Assembly: GCF_023614525.1 (NCBI RefSeq)
Contig: NZ_CP097885.1
Location: 1-64,000, forward strand
DNA length: 64,000 bases
Direction of reading: 5' to 3'
Source of the DNA: Peptoniphilus genitalis
GTDB taxonomy: Bacteria; Bacillota; Clostridia; Tissierellales; Peptoniphilaceae
Made by a program: the position numbers and the translations under genes
Part shown: piece after piece, positions 46,853-57,301 of the stretch
Layout of the letters: every line of letters begins with the position of its first letter
Numbering within the stretch: the stretch's first letter is position 1
Notes under the pieces: model-generated
The model's input: only the letters and a program-made list of their open reading frames with translations
Databases searched by the model: none
Told to the model about the DNA's origin: nothing

Positions 46853-47119
46853 ATGTTAGAAACAAACATCAAACAAATTATTATTGACGAATTTAAAACT
46901 CACGAAGGTGACACAGGATCACCAGAAGTACAAATTGCTATTCTTACTAGAAGAATTAACGATTTAAACGAACACTTAAGAATTCACAAAAAAGACCACC
47001 ACTCAAGAAGAGGACTTCTTAAAATGGTAGGTAAGAGAAGAAATTTATTAAGATATTTAAAAAATAGTGATATAGAAAGATATCGTACACTTATTAAAAA
47101 ACTACAAATAAGAGGATAA
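46853..47119 (+). CDS. rpsO: 30S ribosomal protein S15
   Basis: 88 residues: [41 protein letters not shown] and [13 protein letters not shown] are universal S15 motifs. TTAGGAGG RBS. Confidence 0.98.
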   Translation: MLETNIKQIIIDEFKTHEGDTGSPEVQIAILTRRINDLNEHLRIHKKDHHSRRGLLKMVGKRRNLLRYLKNSDIERYRTLIKKLQIRG

Positions 47120-47120
47120 T

Positions 47121-47143
47121 AGGAGCGGTAATCCCGCTCTTTC
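47121..47143 (+). terminator. Short hairpin after rpsO, weak terminator
   Basis: GAGCGG-TAATC-CCGCTC with flanking A/G-T pairs, then TTTC only. In other bacteria the rpsO-pnp junction is an RNase-processed or attenuated site. Confidence 0.5.
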
Positions 47144-47162
47144 TTATTAGAAGGAGGAAATA

Positions 47163-49274
47163 ATGGAAAAAACTTATACTATGGATCTTGCAGGTTCTCA
47201 GTTAAAAGTAACAATTGGAAAAGTTGCTGAGCAGGCAAATGGCGCTTGTTTAGTACAATATGGAGATACTGTTGTGCTTGTTACAGCAACATCATCTTCT
47301 AAGCCAAGAGAGGGAATCGACTTTTTTCCTCTAAGTGTAGATTATGAAGAAAAAATGTACGCTGTTGGTAAAATCCCTGGCGGATTTATCAAGAGAGAAG
47401 GAAGACCTAGTGAAAAAGCTACTCTTTCAGCTAGACTAATTGATAGACCACTAAGACCGCTTTTCCCAGAAGGTTATAGAAATGATGTACACATAGTAGC
47501 AACTGTTTTAAGTGTTGACCAAGATCATTCACCAGAAATTGTTGCCATGATAGGTTCTTCTATTGCTCTTTCTATTTCTGATATTCCTTTTGATGGACCT
47601 ACAGGTTCAGTTGAAGTTGGATACATTGACGGAAAATATATAATTAATCCAAATGAAGAACAAAGAAATAATTCTAGAATAAATTTATCTCTTGCTGGTA
47701 CAAAGACTGCCATTATGATGGTAGAGGCAGGTGCCCAAGAAGTAAGCGAAGCAGAAATGCTTGAAGCTATACTAGAAGGTCATGAAGTTATTAAAGAAAT
47801 TTGTGACTTTGCAGATGAGATTGCTGAGGAAATTGGCAAAGATAAAGCTGAATACGAAGTATTTAAAGCTGACGAAGAAATTGTAGCTAAAGTAAAAGAA
47901 TTTGGTCAAGATTTACTTGTTAATGCTATTAGAGAAAAAGATAAAGTAGTTAGGGAAGCAAACACTGAGAAAGCTAAGGAAGCTATCAAAGAACACTTTG
48001 AAGACCTTATGGAAGAACACGCAAAGGATATTTCAGCTGCAATTGATGAAATTGAAGTTGATGAAATCAGACGTGGCATTATTGAAGAAGAAAGAAGACC
48101 AGATGATAGGAAGCTAACTGAGATAAGACATCTTTCTTCAGAAGTTGGCGTTCTACCAAGAACTCACGGTTCAGGTTTATTTACAAGAGGTCAAACTCAA
48201 GTACTTTCAATAGCAACTCTTGGAGCGATCTCTGAAGAGCAAGTTATCGATGGACTAGGAGACGACAAACCTAAGAGGTATATCCACCACTATAACTTCC
48301 CAGGATTCTGTGTTGGGGATACAAAACCATCAAGATCTCCTGGTAGACGTGAAATAGGTCACGGTGCCCTTGCTGAAAGAGCTTTAATTCCAGTTATTCC
48401 AGATTCTGAAGAATTCCCATATACAATTAGGGTCGTTTCTGAAGTTTTATCATCTAATGGATCTTCATCTCAAGCATCTATTTGTGGATCTACACTTGCT
48501 CTTATGGACGCAGGTGTTCCTATTAAAGCACCAGTAGCTGGTATAGCTATGGGACTTATTGAAGAAGATGGAGTTATTAAAATACTAACTGATATTCAAG
48601 GCTTAGAAGATCACTTTGGAGATATGGACTTTAAGGTAGCAGGTACTAGAAAAGGTATCACAGCTATTCAAATGGATATTAAAGTTGAAGGTATAAAAAA
48701 AGAAATTCTTGAAACTGCTCTTGAAAGAGCAAAGGATGCTAGATTTGAAATCCTAGATCATATTGCAACAACTATTGAAAAACCAAGAGAAGAACTTTCT
48801 AAATATGCTCCAATAATTCATATGATTACTATTGATCCTGAAAGAATTGGTGAAGTAATCGGTGCTGGTGGAAAAATAATAAATAAAATTATTGAACAAA
48901 CTGGTGTAAAAATCGATATTGATGACGATGGTAAGATTTCTATATTATCTGATAACGATGAAAAAGCTAAAGAAGCAATTGCAATAATTGAAGACATAGT
49001 TAAAGAAATCGAAGTTGGAGAAGTTTACCTTGGTAAGGTTAAAAAGATTGTTAAGTTTGGTGCTTTTGTAGAGCTTAAAAAGGGGACAGAAGGCCTTCTT
49101 CATATCTCTGAAATTGCTCATGAAAGAACAAACAATGTTGAAGATGTATTAAAAGTTGGCGATTCAATAGAAGTTAAGGTAATTGATATAGCTAAAGATA
49201 CAGGAAAGATTTCATTATCAAGAAAAGCTTTAATTGAAAGAGAAGATAGTCCAAAGAACGAAGAAAATAAATAA
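47163..49274 (+). CDS. pnp: Polyribonucleotide nucleotidyltransferase (PNPase)
   Basis: 3'-5' phosphorolytic exoribonuclease: two RNase PH domains ([32 protein letters not shown] in the first; [12 protein letters not shown] and [21 protein letters not shown] in the second), KH ([14 protein letters not shown]) and S1 ([19 protein letters not shown]) domains. 703 residues. GGAGG RBS. Confidence 0.97.
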   Translation: MEKTYTMDLAGSQLKVTIGKVAEQANGACLVQYGDTVVLVTATSSSKPREGIDFFPLSVDYEEKMYAVGKIPGGFIKREGRPSEKATLSARLIDRPLRPLFPEGYRNDVHIVATVLSVDQDHSPEIVAMIGSSIALSISDIPFDGPTGSVEVGYIDGKYIINPNEEQRNNSRINLSLAGTKTAIMMVEAGAQEVSEAEMLEAILEGHEVIKEICDFADEIAEEIGKDKAEYEVFKADEEIVAKVKEFGQDLLVNAIREKDKVVREANTEKAKEAIKEHFEDLMEEHAKDISAAIDEIEVDEIRRGIIEEERRPDDRKLTEIRHLSSEVGVLPRTHGSGLFTRGQTQVLSIATLGAISEEQVIDGLGDDKPKRYIHHYNFPGFCVGDTKPSRSPGRREIGHGALAERALIPVIPDSEEFPYTIRVVSEVLSSNGSSSQASICGSTLALMDAGVPIKAPVAGIAMGLIEEDGVIKILTDIQGLEDHFGDMDFKVAGTRKGITAIQMDIKVEGIKKEILETALERAKDARFEILDHIATTIEKPREELSKYAPIIHMITIDPERIGEVIGAGGKIINKIIEQTGVKIDIDDDGKISILSDNDEKAKEAIAIIEDIVKEIEVGEVYLGKVKKIVKFGAFVELKKGTEGLLHISEIAHERTNNVEDVLKVGDSIEVKVIDIAKDTGKISLSRKALIEREDSPKNEENK

Positions 49275-49287
49275 GAAAAATTTTAGT

Positions 49288-49320
49288 CGCATTAGAATTT
49301 ATTTTAATGCGATTTTTTTA
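49288..49320 (+). terminator. Intrinsic terminator after pnp
   Basis: TCGCATTA and TAATGCGA pair, followed by seven Ts. Confidence 0.87.
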
Positions 49321-49331
49321 AAGGAGAAATT

Positions 49332-49763
49332 ATGAAATTAAAAGTTATTAATAAGAGTAAACACCCTCTACCAAAATATGAAACTGAAGGTTCATCTGGA
49401 ATGGATTTAAGAGCAAACTTAGATGAAAATTTAATTTTAAAACCTCTTGACAGGGTACTTGTTCCTACAGGCCTTTACTTTGAATTTGAAAAAGGCTATG
49501 AGGCACAAGTAAGAGCAAGGTCTGGATTAGCCTTAAAAAAAGGTTTAGGACTTCCTAACGGTATAGGTACAATTGACTCAGACTACAGAGGTGAGTTAAA
49601 AGTTATTTTAATAAATATGAGTAGGGAAGACGTAGTAATTGAAGATGGTGACAGGATTGCCCAAGTTGTATTTATGAAAATTGAAACTCCTGAATTAATT
49701 GAAGTAGAAGAGATTAGTGATACAGAAAGAAGTGACGGAGGCTTCGGTCACACTGGTCTTTAA
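49332..49763 (+). CDS. dut: Deoxyuridine 5'-triphosphate nucleotidohydrolase
   Basis: Trimeric dUTPase with the five motifs visible: GSSGMDLRAN, RARSGLALKKG, NGIGTIDSDYRGE, GDRIAQVVF and RSDGGFGHTG. 143 residues. AAGGAG RBS. Confidence 0.96.
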   Translation: MKLKVINKSKHPLPKYETEGSSGMDLRANLDENLILKPLDRVLVPTGLYFEFEKGYEAQVRARSGLALKKGLGLPNGIGTIDSDYRGELKVILINMSREDVVIEDGDRIAQVVFMKIETPELIEVEEISDTERSDGGFGHTGL

Positions 49764-49773
49764 GAGCACAAAT

Positions 49774-49782
49774 TGTTATAAT
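49774..49782 (+). promoter_or_regulatory. Possible extended -10 promoter before ftsK
   Basis: TGTTATAAT is a good extended -10, but no -35 match is found 16-18 bases upstream and the start site would fall almost on the ftsK RBS (GAGGTG). Tentative. Confidence 0.3.
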
Positions 49783-49801
49783 ATTAATGAGGTGCTAGCT
49801 C

Positions 49802-52162
49802 TTGAAAAGAAAAATTAAAACAAATAAAAAACCTACAAATAAAAAAAATAATACAAAAGTTAACAGAAAAAAAAGAAATTCAGAAATAGGTAGTGGCCAA
49901 GAAATAATGGGACTATTTTTAATAGTTATTGGAATAGTCTTCTTTATCTGCCTTTACAGTCAGCGAATGGGTATTGTCGGATCATTAATATATAAATTGT
50001 TCTCAGTTTTATCTGGTTCTGCAAACTTTCTTATACCACTACTTTTAATTTTTTGGGGAATACTTTTTAATATTCAAGCGACAAAAATACATATGAGTCG
50101 CTATATAAGTTTTTCTTTAGTAATTCTTTTATGCATACTGGTTTTCTTAGACGGATCTAAGGAAATGGATATGACTTTAATCGAAAGAATAATAAAATCA
50201 ACTGAGTATATGGATATCACTAGAAGCGGTGGGATTATCGGCGCAATCTTTGGATTCTTTTCTTATAAACTTTTAGGTTCACTTGGTACTTATATAATCT
50301 TAAGCTTAGTAATAATTGCTTCAATATATTTCATGATAAGGCCTAATATAGAGCATATAATTATGGTTTTTGAAGATTTGGGTGAATATTTTGAAGACAA
50401 AAAACTAGCTCGTGAAGAAAAAAGATCCGAGAAAAAATTGAAGCTTGAAGAAAAAGAAAAGAAAAAAGAATTAAAAGAAAGCAAGAAGAAAGAAATTAAA
50501 AAAGTTGAAGAAAAAGAATTAGATAATAGTGAGGATTTGTCTGAAAGTTTAGTAATAAAAGATTATTCTGAAGATAGTATTCCAGAGAATAAGGATTTTG
50601 AGGATGTAGCCGATACTGATGATATTGAATTTACTAATGATGCTACTATCGAAACTCAAGATGATGAGGAAGAAGTTATCGATACTATAAAGGATGACAT
50701 CGAACACAAAAAAGAAGAAGAGTTTATTTACACTTATCCAGACACAGCTCTTTTAGATAGGATTCCATCAAAGGGTAATTTTTCCAAAGACGAAGTTCTT
50801 GAAAAAGGCAAAATCATTGAAAATACTATGAAAAACTTTGGAATTGATTCTAAGGTTGTAGCTATAAATAGGGGACCAGTTATAACTTCTTATGAGCTAA
50901 AACCTGCTCCAGGGATAAAATTATCTAGAATTGTTGGCTTAAGTGACAATATAGCAATGGCACTAGCAAGTTCTGATTTACGTATTGAAGCTCCAATACC
51001 TGGTAAAACAGTAGTAGGTATTGAAGTTCCAAACAAAGATAAAGATTCTGTTGCACTTAAAGAATTAATTGAATCTCAAGAATTTAAAAATAGTAAGTCT
51101 GATATCCCTCTAACCCTAGGCAAAGATGTAGAAGGTAATATTTTAATTTCTGGAATGGAAGACATGCCACACCTTTTAATAGCTGGTGCAACTGGTTCAG
51201 GTAAATCAGTTTGTATTAATTCAATTATCACTAGCGTTATATATAAATCATCTCCTAAAGATGTTAAATTAATGCTAATAGATCCTAAGGTTGTTGAACT
51301 CAGCGTTTATAATGGAATACCACATCTTTTAATAGATGTAGTTACTAATCCTAAAAAAGCAGCCTTTGCTCTTAATTGGGCAGTGGATGAAATGGAAAAA
51401 AGATATGAAGCCTTTGCTGAAAATCATGTGAGAGACTTAAAAGGCTATAATAAAAAAATGATAGCAGAAGGAAAAGAAGATGAAAAGCTTCCAAAAATTT
51501 TAATAATAGTAGATGAGTTGGCTGACCTTATGATGGTTGCTTCCAAAGAAATCGAAGAATATATAGCAAGGCTTGCTCAGAAAGCAAGAGCTGCTGGTAT
51601 GCACTTAATACTTGCAACTCAAAGACCTTCTGTTGACGTTATTACTGGAACTATTAAAGCCAATGTTCCATCTCGTATTGCCTTTGCAGTAGCATCTTCT
51701 GTAGACTCTAGAACCATACTTGATATGGGCGGTGCAGAAAAGTTGCTAGGAAAGGGAGATATGCTATTCTATCCAAGTAAGTATCCTAAGCCAAAGAGAA
51801 TACAGGGTGCTTTTATTAGTGATGGGGAAGTAGAAAGATTAGTTGATTTTGTAAAAAGCAACAATGAAATTAAAAATACAGTTGAATCAAAAATAGAACA
51901 AGCAATAGAAGACAGAAAAGTAAAGATTGACAACGAAAAAGACCCTCTTTTCAAAGAAGCAGTTGAGCTTGTAGTTAATGATGAACAAGCTTCTATATCT
52001 TATATACAAAGAAAGCTAAAAGTTGGTTATTCAAGAGCAGGTCGAATTGTTGATCAAATGGAAGAAATGGGAATAATAGGCCCTCACGAAGGGTCAAAAC
52101 CTCGTAAACTTTTAAAAACAAAGGAAGAATTGGATATGATTTTAGGTGAAGAAGATGAATAA
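49802..52162 (+). CDS. ftsK: DNA translocase FtsK/SpoIIIE
   Basis: N-terminal basic tail, four transmembrane helices (about 35-180), a highly charged Lys/Glu linker (about 200-300), then the motor: alpha domain, Walker A GATGSGKSVCIN, Walker B ILIIVDELADLMM, LATQRPSVDVITGTIKANVPSRIAF, and a C-terminal gamma winged helix (SISYIQRKLKVGYSRAGRIVDQM). It moves chromosome DNA through the septum. TTG start with GAGGTG upstream. Overlaps rimO. Confidence 0.95.
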   Translation: MKRKIKTNKKPTNKKNNTKVNRKKRNSEIGSGQEIMGLFLIVIGIVFFICLYSQRMGIVGSLIYKLFSVLSGSANFLIPLLLIFWGILFNIQATKIHMSRYISFSLVILLCILVFLDGSKEMDMTLIERIIKSTEYMDITRSGGIIGAIFGFFSYKLLGSLGTYIILSLVIIASIYFMIRPNIEHIIMVFEDLGEYFEDKKLAREEKRSEKKLKLEEKEKKKELKESKKKEIKKVEEKELDNSEDLSESLVIKDYSEDSIPENKDFEDVADTDDIEFTNDATIETQDDEEEVIDTIKDDIEHKKEEEFIYTYPDTALLDRIPSKGNFSKDEVLEKGKIIENTMKNFGIDSKVVAINRGPVITSYELKPAPGIKLSRIVGLSDNIAMALASSDLRIEAPIPGKTVVGIEVPNKDKDSVALKELIESQEFKNSKSDIPLTLGKDVEGNILISGMEDMPHLLIAGATGSGKSVCINSIITSVIYKSSPKDVKLMLIDPKVVELSVYNGIPHLLIDVVTNPKKAAFALNWAVDEMEKRYEAFAENHVRDLKGYNKKMIAEGKEDEKLPKILIIVDELADLMMVASKEIEEYIARLAQKARAAGMHLILATQRPSVDVITGTIKANVPSRIAFAVASSVDSRTILDMGGAEKLLGKGDMLFYPSKYPKPKRIQGAFISDGEVERLVDFVKSNNEIKNTVESKIEQAIEDRKVKIDNEKDPLFKEAVELVVNDEQASISYIQRKLKVGYSRAGRIVDQMEEMGIIGPHEGSKPRKLLKTKEELDMILGEEDE

Positions 52163-53471
52163 TGTTCACATTGTTACCCTTGGGTGTTCAAAAAATGATG
52201 TGGATTCTTCTATTATGTACTCACTATTAGATAAAAATAAATATCAAATGGTTAATGAACCAAGTCAAGCTGATATTTTAATTGTTAACACATGTGGTTT
52301 CATAGATGCTGCAAAGGAAGAATCCATTGATACAATACTTGAATCTGTAAAATATAAAAATGAAGGTAGATGTAAAAAAGTTCTATTATCTGGATGTCTT
52401 GCACAAAGATACCCAGAGGAACTTATCAAAGAAATACCCGAAATAGACGGCATAATTGGTACGGGAAATATTGATTATATAAACGAACTTTTAGATAGAA
52501 GCCTTGCTGGAGATTTATTTATCAAGACAGATAATTTAAATTCAGCCTATATTGAGGGAATTAGAAAAGAAGAAGTTAATACTACAGAATATGTTAAGAT
52601 TTCTGAAGGTTGCAACAATAATTGCTCCTACTGTATAATCCCTTCACTACGTGGGAAAAATAGATCTAGAAAAATTGAAGATATTTATAGTGAAGTGGAA
52701 TACCTGGTAAGTAAGGGCGCAAGAGAGATTATCCTAATTGCTCAAAATACTACTGACTATGGTATAGACTTATATTCTAAATATTCTTTAGCTAATTTAA
52801 TAAATAAGATTTCTAAAATAGAAGATTTAAAGTGGATTAGAGTTTTATACCTATATCCAGATCATTTTACAGATGACTTAATTGAAGAGTTTAAAAATAA
52901 TGATAAACTTGTAAATTATGTGGATATGCCACTTCAACACATATCAGACGATGTTCTTAAAAAAATGAATAGAAAGACAAGTAAAGAACATATTTTAAAA
53001 ACTCTAAAAAATCTAAGAAAATCTGTACCTGACATTGTCATAAGAACGACTTTTATCGTTGGATTTCCTGGAGAGAGTGATGACGATTTTAATCAATTAG
53101 TTGATTTTATTGAAGATATAAAATTTGATAAACTAGGTGTTTTTGAATACTCTAAAGAAGAGGGGACAAGGGCAGCTTCATTAGATGAACAAATTCCCGA
53201 TTCAATAAAAGAAGAAAGAAAAAACGAAATTATGGCAATTCAAAGTGAGATTTCTGCTGAAATCCTCTCAAAAAAAACAGGAAAAAGGCTAGAAACTTTA
53301 ATTGAAGAAGAGGTTGATGAAGAAAACTACGTTGGTAGAACTTATATGGATTCTCCAGAAATCGATGGTGTTACTTATGTTCATTCAGCTAAAAATCTCG
53401 AAATCGGTAGCTTTGTCCAAGTAGATGTAGTTGATAGTTTAGATTACGACTTAGTAGGTGAAATTATATGA
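52155..53471 (+). CDS. rimO: Ribosomal protein S12 methylthiotransferase RimO
   Basis: Radical SAM enzyme: UPF0004 domain with Cys in TLGCSKNDVDS, NTCGFIDAAKEESI and LSGCLAQRY; radical SAM triad CNNNCSYCIIP (CxxxCxxC); C-terminal TRAM domain. The motif set is RimO rather than MiaB (GCSKN and GFIDAAKEES). ATG at 52155 follows AGGTGA; an in-frame GTG at 52146 is less likely. Confidence 0.95.
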   Translation: MNNVHIVTLGCSKNDVDSSIMYSLLDKNKYQMVNEPSQADILIVNTCGFIDAAKEESIDTILESVKYKNEGRCKKVLLSGCLAQRYPEELIKEIPEIDGIIGTGNIDYINELLDRSLAGDLFIKTDNLNSAYIEGIRKEEVNTTEYVKISEGCNNNCSYCIIPSLRGKNRSRKIEDIYSEVEYLVSKGAREIILIAQNTTDYGIDLYSKYSLANLINKISKIEDLKWIRVLYLYPDHFTDDLIEEFKNNDKLVNYVDMPLQHISDDVLKKMNRKTSKEHILKTLKNLRKSVPDIVIRTTFIVGFPGESDDDFNQLVDFIEDIKFDKLGVFEYSKEEGTRAASLDEQIPDSIKEERKNEIMAIQSEISAEILSKKTGKRLETLIEEEVDEENYVGRTYMDSPEIDGVTYVHSAKNLEIGSFVQVDVVDSLDYDLVGEII

Positions 53472-54001
53472 ATACTCCAAATAAACTAACCTTAATGAGA
53501 ACCCTAATGGTTCCTATATTTATCCTTTGTATGTATTTAGATTTTAATAATTCAAGGTTAATTGCGACAGCTATCTTCGCGGTTGCTTCTTTTACTGATT
53601 TTTTAGATGGCCATATAGCAAGAAGAGACAATCTTGTTACGAACTTTGGTAAATTTGCTGATCCCCTTGCGGATAAAATATTGGTGTGCTCTGCAATGAT
53701 AATGTTAGTTAGTACTGGTGAAATGCCAGCATGGGCTGTAATTATAATTATTGCAAGAGAATTTACAATCACTGGGTTTAGAATAATAGCTGCATCTGAA
53801 AATATCACTATTGCTGCAAGTCCTTTAGGAAAATTTAAAACAGTAACGCAATTAATTTCAAATATTTTGCTTTTAACAGGTTTAGAAAGTCTTAAAGGTA
53901 TTGGAATGATTATATTTTATTTAGCTGTAGTATTTACTATAATTTCTGGTGCTGATTACCTCATAAAAAACAAAAAAGTATTAGACTTAGAAAACATTTA
54001 A
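53468..54001 (+). CDS. pgsA: CDP-diacylglycerol-glycerol-3-phosphate 3-phosphatidyltransferase
   Basis: CDP-alcohol phosphotransferase: TDFLDGHIARRDNLVTNFGKFADPLADKI is the DGx2ARx8Gx3Dx3D motif. 177 residues with about five hydrophobic helices. Makes phosphatidylglycerol phosphate from the CdsA product. ATGA overlap with rimO. Confidence 0.96.
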   Translation: MNTPNKLTLMRTLMVPIFILCMYLDFNNSRLIATAIFAVASFTDFLDGHIARRDNLVTNFGKFADPLADKILVCSAMIMLVSTGEMPAWAVIIIIAREFTITGFRIIAASENITIAASPLGKFKTVTQLISNILLLTGLESLKGIGMIIFYLAVVFTIISGADYLIKNKKVLDLENI

Positions 54002-54009
54002 GGAGAATT

Positions 54010-55245
54010 ATGAAAGCAAGTATCTTAACAATTGGCAAAGAGATCTTAATTGGTTCAATTTTAAACACAAACTCCAAATATATATCAGAAAAATTAACTG
54101 ATATGGGGATAGATGTTATAAGACAAGTCTCAGTAGATGATGGCTTATATGAAATTGTAGAAGAATTAAACTATATTTCTAAAACATCTGACTTAATTAT
54201 TATAAGTGGTGGACTTGGACCTACAGATGACGACTTAACAAGAGATGCTGTAGCAAAATTTTTAAATAGAAAGGTTTATCTCGACCAAGACGAAAAGATA
54301 AAAATGGAAGAGAGGTTTAATAGACTTGGAAGAACAATGACTCCAAATAATCTTAAGCAAGTTATGCTTATAGAGGGATCAGAGAAAATCAATAATCATT
54401 GGGGAGTTGCTCTTGGTGAGTTTATAGAATTCAATAATAAAAAAATCATTTTACTACCTGGACCTCCTAACGAAATGGAACCAATGCTTGACTATTATAT
54501 TGCTAATAAATCCTTTACAAGTGATAATATTATTATAAAGTCAATAGATATCATTGGCCTTGGTGAGTCTATTATTGAAGATAGAATAAGACATATGGAA
54601 TTTAATGACAAGAGTATTTCAATCAATACTTTTGCCCACGGGACTTATACAGAGGTTAAGATAATAGGAAAAAATTCTGATAAAGATAAACTTATATCCT
54701 CCATAGAGGAAACAGTCAATTCTCTTTATAGGGAGTTTAAGACTCATATTTATTCAGAAAATAATGAAGATGTTGCAAAACAAATCGTAGATATTTTAAG
54801 AAAAAATAATTTAAAGATTTCCTTCGCAGAATCCATAACTGGTGGAATGCTAGCATCAGCTATTACAGATATAAGTGGAGCATCTAATGTTATTGAAAGC
54901 TCCTATGTTACCTATTCAAATGATTCAAAAAATAAAAATTTAAATGTTTCTAAGGAAACACTGAAAAAATTTGGTGCTATAAGTGAAAATACAGCTTATG
55001 AAATGGCCAAAGGAGTAAAAGAAAAATCAATTGCCAATATTGGAGTTTCAACAACTGGAGAAGCTGGACCAAATCCATCAGAAACAGAAGTTGGAAATGT
55101 CTTTACCTGCATCTATTTTGGTGAAGATAATTATTATACAAAACATTATTTCTTTTCAGGAGACAGAAATAAAATACGCAGAAGCACTGTAAATAGAGTT
55201 TTATCTCACATTCTTTATTTACTTAGAAAAAATTTTAAGGAGTAA
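54010..55245 (+). CDS. cinA: CinA-family protein (NMN amidohydrolase-like)
   Basis: N-terminal MoaB/MogA-like domain ([46 protein letters not shown]) and C-terminal CinA amidohydrolase-type domain ([26 protein letters not shown]). 411 residues. Placed directly before recA, as in competent Gram-positives, where cinA-recA can be a competence-induced pair; no ComX or CIN box is evident. Confidence 0.94.
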   Translation: MKASILTIGKEILIGSILNTNSKYISEKLTDMGIDVIRQVSVDDGLYEIVEELNYISKTSDLIIISGGLGPTDDDLTRDAVAKFLNRKVYLDQDEKIKMEERFNRLGRTMTPNNLKQVMLIEGSEKINNHWGVALGEFIEFNNKKIILLPGPPNEMEPMLDYYIANKSFTSDNIIIKSIDIIGLGESIIEDRIRHMEFNDKSISINTFAHGTYTEVKIIGKNSDKDKLISSIEETVNSLYREFKTHIYSENNEDVAKQIVDILRKNNLKISFAESITGGMLASAITDISGASNVIESSYVTYSNDSKNKNLNVSKETLKKFGAISENTAYEMAKGVKEKSIANIGVSTTGEAGPNPSETEVGNVFTCIYFGEDNYYTKHYFFSGDRNKIRRSTVNRVLSHILYLLRKNFKE

Positions 55246-55247
55246 TT

Positions 55248-56309
55248 ATGAAAGAAAGCAATTTAAGTAAAGAAAAACAAGAAGCTCTTCACAACGTCAT
55301 ATCAAAAATTGAAAAACAATACGGGGAAGGATCTGTAATGATTCTTGGTGAAGATGTTAAATTAGACATTGAATCTATACCTACTGGTTCACTTGCTCTT
55401 GATATTGCCCTTGGAATTGGCGGTATTCCTAAGGGAAGAATTATAGAAATATATGGACCAGAGTCATCAGGTAAAACTACATTGGCTCTGCATATGTTAG
55501 CTGAAGCACAAAAAAATGGTGGAACAGGTGCCTTTGTAGATGCTGAACATGCTCTTGATGCTGGATATGCAAAAAACCTTGGAGTTGATGTAGAAAATTT
55601 AATTATTTCTCAACCTGACACTGGTGAGCAAGCCTTAGAAATAACAGAAGCTCTTGTAAGATCTAACGCTGTTGATTTAATTATTATAGACTCAGTTGCT
55701 GCCCTTGTACCAAAAGCAGAAATCGATGGCGACATGGGTGCTGCACAAATAGGGCTCCAAGCTAGACTTATGTCTCAAGCACTTAGAAAATTAACTGGGG
55801 CAATCAACAAGTCAAAATGTACCGTTGTATTTATTAACCAACTTAGAGAAAAAGTTGGTATTATGTTTGGGAACCCAGAAACTACAACAGGCGGTAGAGC
55901 CCTTAAGTTTTATTCATCTGTAAGACTTGATATTAGAAAGTCTGAAAACATCAAAAAAGGTGATGAAATTATTGGTAACAGAGTTAGGGTAAAGGTTGTT
56001 AAAAATAAAATAGCACCACCTTTTAGACAAGCAGAGTTTGATATTATGTACGGTAAGGGAATATCAAGTGTAGGCAATATACTTGATGTTGCAGCTGAAG
56101 CTGACATTATAAAAAAAGCAGGAGCTTGGTACTCTTATGGTGAAGAAAGACTTGGCCAAGGTAGAGAAAATTCTAAGGACTTTTTAGAAGAAAATCCTGA
56201 ACTACTAAATGAAATAGAACACAAAGTAAGAGTTCATTATAATCTTATTGAAGATGATGAAAATATAGAAAACAAAGAGGAAGAAAACACAGCTAATAAT
56301 GAAGAATAA
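55248..56309 (+). CDS. recA: Recombinase RecA
   Basis: Strand-exchange protein: Walker [58 protein letters not shown] and [18 protein letters not shown]. 353 residues with an acidic C-terminal tail. RBS AAGGAG. No SOS-type operator was recognised upstream, and it is only 2 bases from cinA. It is followed by an Mre11/Rad50-like module instead of the usual rny. Confidence 0.98.
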   Translation: MKESNLSKEKQEALHNVISKIEKQYGEGSVMILGEDVKLDIESIPTGSLALDIALGIGGIPKGRIIEIYGPESSGKTTLALHMLAEAQKNGGTGAFVDAEHALDAGYAKNLGVDVENLIISQPDTGEQALEITEALVRSNAVDLIIIDSVAALVPKAEIDGDMGAAQIGLQARLMSQALRKLTGAINKSKCTVVFINQLREKVGIMFGNPETTTGGRALKFYSSVRLDIRKSENIKKGDEIIGNRVRVKVVKNKIAPPFRQAEFDIMYGKGISSVGNILDVAAEADIIKKAGAWYSYGEERLGQGRENSKDFLEENPELLNEIEHKVRVHYNLIEDDENIENKEEENTANNEE

Positions 56310-56320
56310 GGTGTGATTTA

Positions 56321-57301
56321 TTGAAATTACTTTATTTAACAGACACTCACATAAGAGGTACTAGTCCCAAGAATAGATTAGACGATTATTGTGAAACTTT
56401 AAAAGAAAAATTAAAAGAAATTTCAAATATTGTTAAAGAAGAGAAGGTTGATTTTGTTTTGCATGGAGGAGACTTATTTGACAGGCCAGATGTGTCTGTC
56501 AGTATAGTCTCTGAATTTGCACAGATTTTTCAATCTTTTGGAGTGCCTATATATATAATAAGCGGCAACCATGATATATTTGGTCACAATCCAGACACCT
56601 TAGACAGAACAATGCTTGGTCTTTTGTGTAATCTTGGAATTATGCATCTTGTGAACTATAAAAAAATTATTTTAGAAAAGGATAATTTAAGAGTTCAACT
56701 AACAGGATCTCCCTATATTTATTCAATGGACGAGCTTTCCAATAGAGATAACTATAAGGTAACAGAAGTTGATGAATCCTGTAAATATGCCATACATATG
56801 ACTCATGGTTTTTTAATTGATAAACCCTTTATGAAAGAAGTTAGTCATACTTTAATAGAGGATATTAAAGATACAAAAGCTGACATCACTCTAGGGGGTC
56901 ATTACCACTTTGGATTTAAAACTGTTGAACTTGATAACAAATATTTTGTAAATCCTGGTGCCTTAATAAGGATATCTAATTCAAAAATTGAAATGAAAAG
57001 AAGACCTAAGGTAGATATTATTAGCTTAGATGAAGATATTCATATAGAAGAAAGATATTTAAAATCTGCAAAACCTGGAGAAGAAGTCCTTGATAGGTCT
57101 GAAATGGAAAGACATCAGTTTAAGGGAATTAAAATGGCAGAATTTAAAGAGAGTATAGAAGCTTCAGCAAACTATAAAAGTCTCGATATTTTCGATTTGC
57201 TATTAAGAATTTCTAAAAGTGAAAACATTAGTGAAGAAGTTAAAAGTGAAGCTCTGAAGAGAGTGGAAGAAGCTCAAATTAATGAGGTTAGATACTCATG
57301 A
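56321..57301 (+). CDS. Mre11/SbcD-like metallophosphoesterase
   Basis: Calcineurin-like nuclease with all phosphoesterase motifs in the first 200 residues: Asp8 and His10 (LTDTHIRG), Asp51 (HGGDLFD), Asn83-His84-Asp85 (SGNHD), His162 (MTHGF) and His194/His196 (GGHYHFG). The C-terminal 80-100 residues, with basic and acidic helices, are the place of a Rad50-binding segment. At 326 residues it is shorter than SbcD. TTG start with GGTGTGAT upstream. Its end overlaps the ATPase gene by 4 bases. Predicted: DNA-end nuclease subunit of the complex encoded by the following genes. Confidence 0.85.
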   Translation: MKLLYLTDTHIRGTSPKNRLDDYCETLKEKLKEISNIVKEEKVDFVLHGGDLFDRPDVSVSIVSEFAQIFQSFGVPIYIISGNHDIFGHNPDTLDRTMLGLLCNLGIMHLVNYKKIILEKDNLRVQLTGSPYIYSMDELSNRDNYKVTEVDESCKYAIHMTHGFLIDKPFMKEVSHTLIEDIKDTKADITLGGHYHFGFKTVELDNKYFVNPGALIRISNSKIEMKRRPKVDIISLDEDIHIEERYLKSAKPGEEVLDRSEMERHQFKGIKMAEFKESIEASANYKSLDIFDLLLRISKSENISEEVKSEALKRVEEAQINEVRYS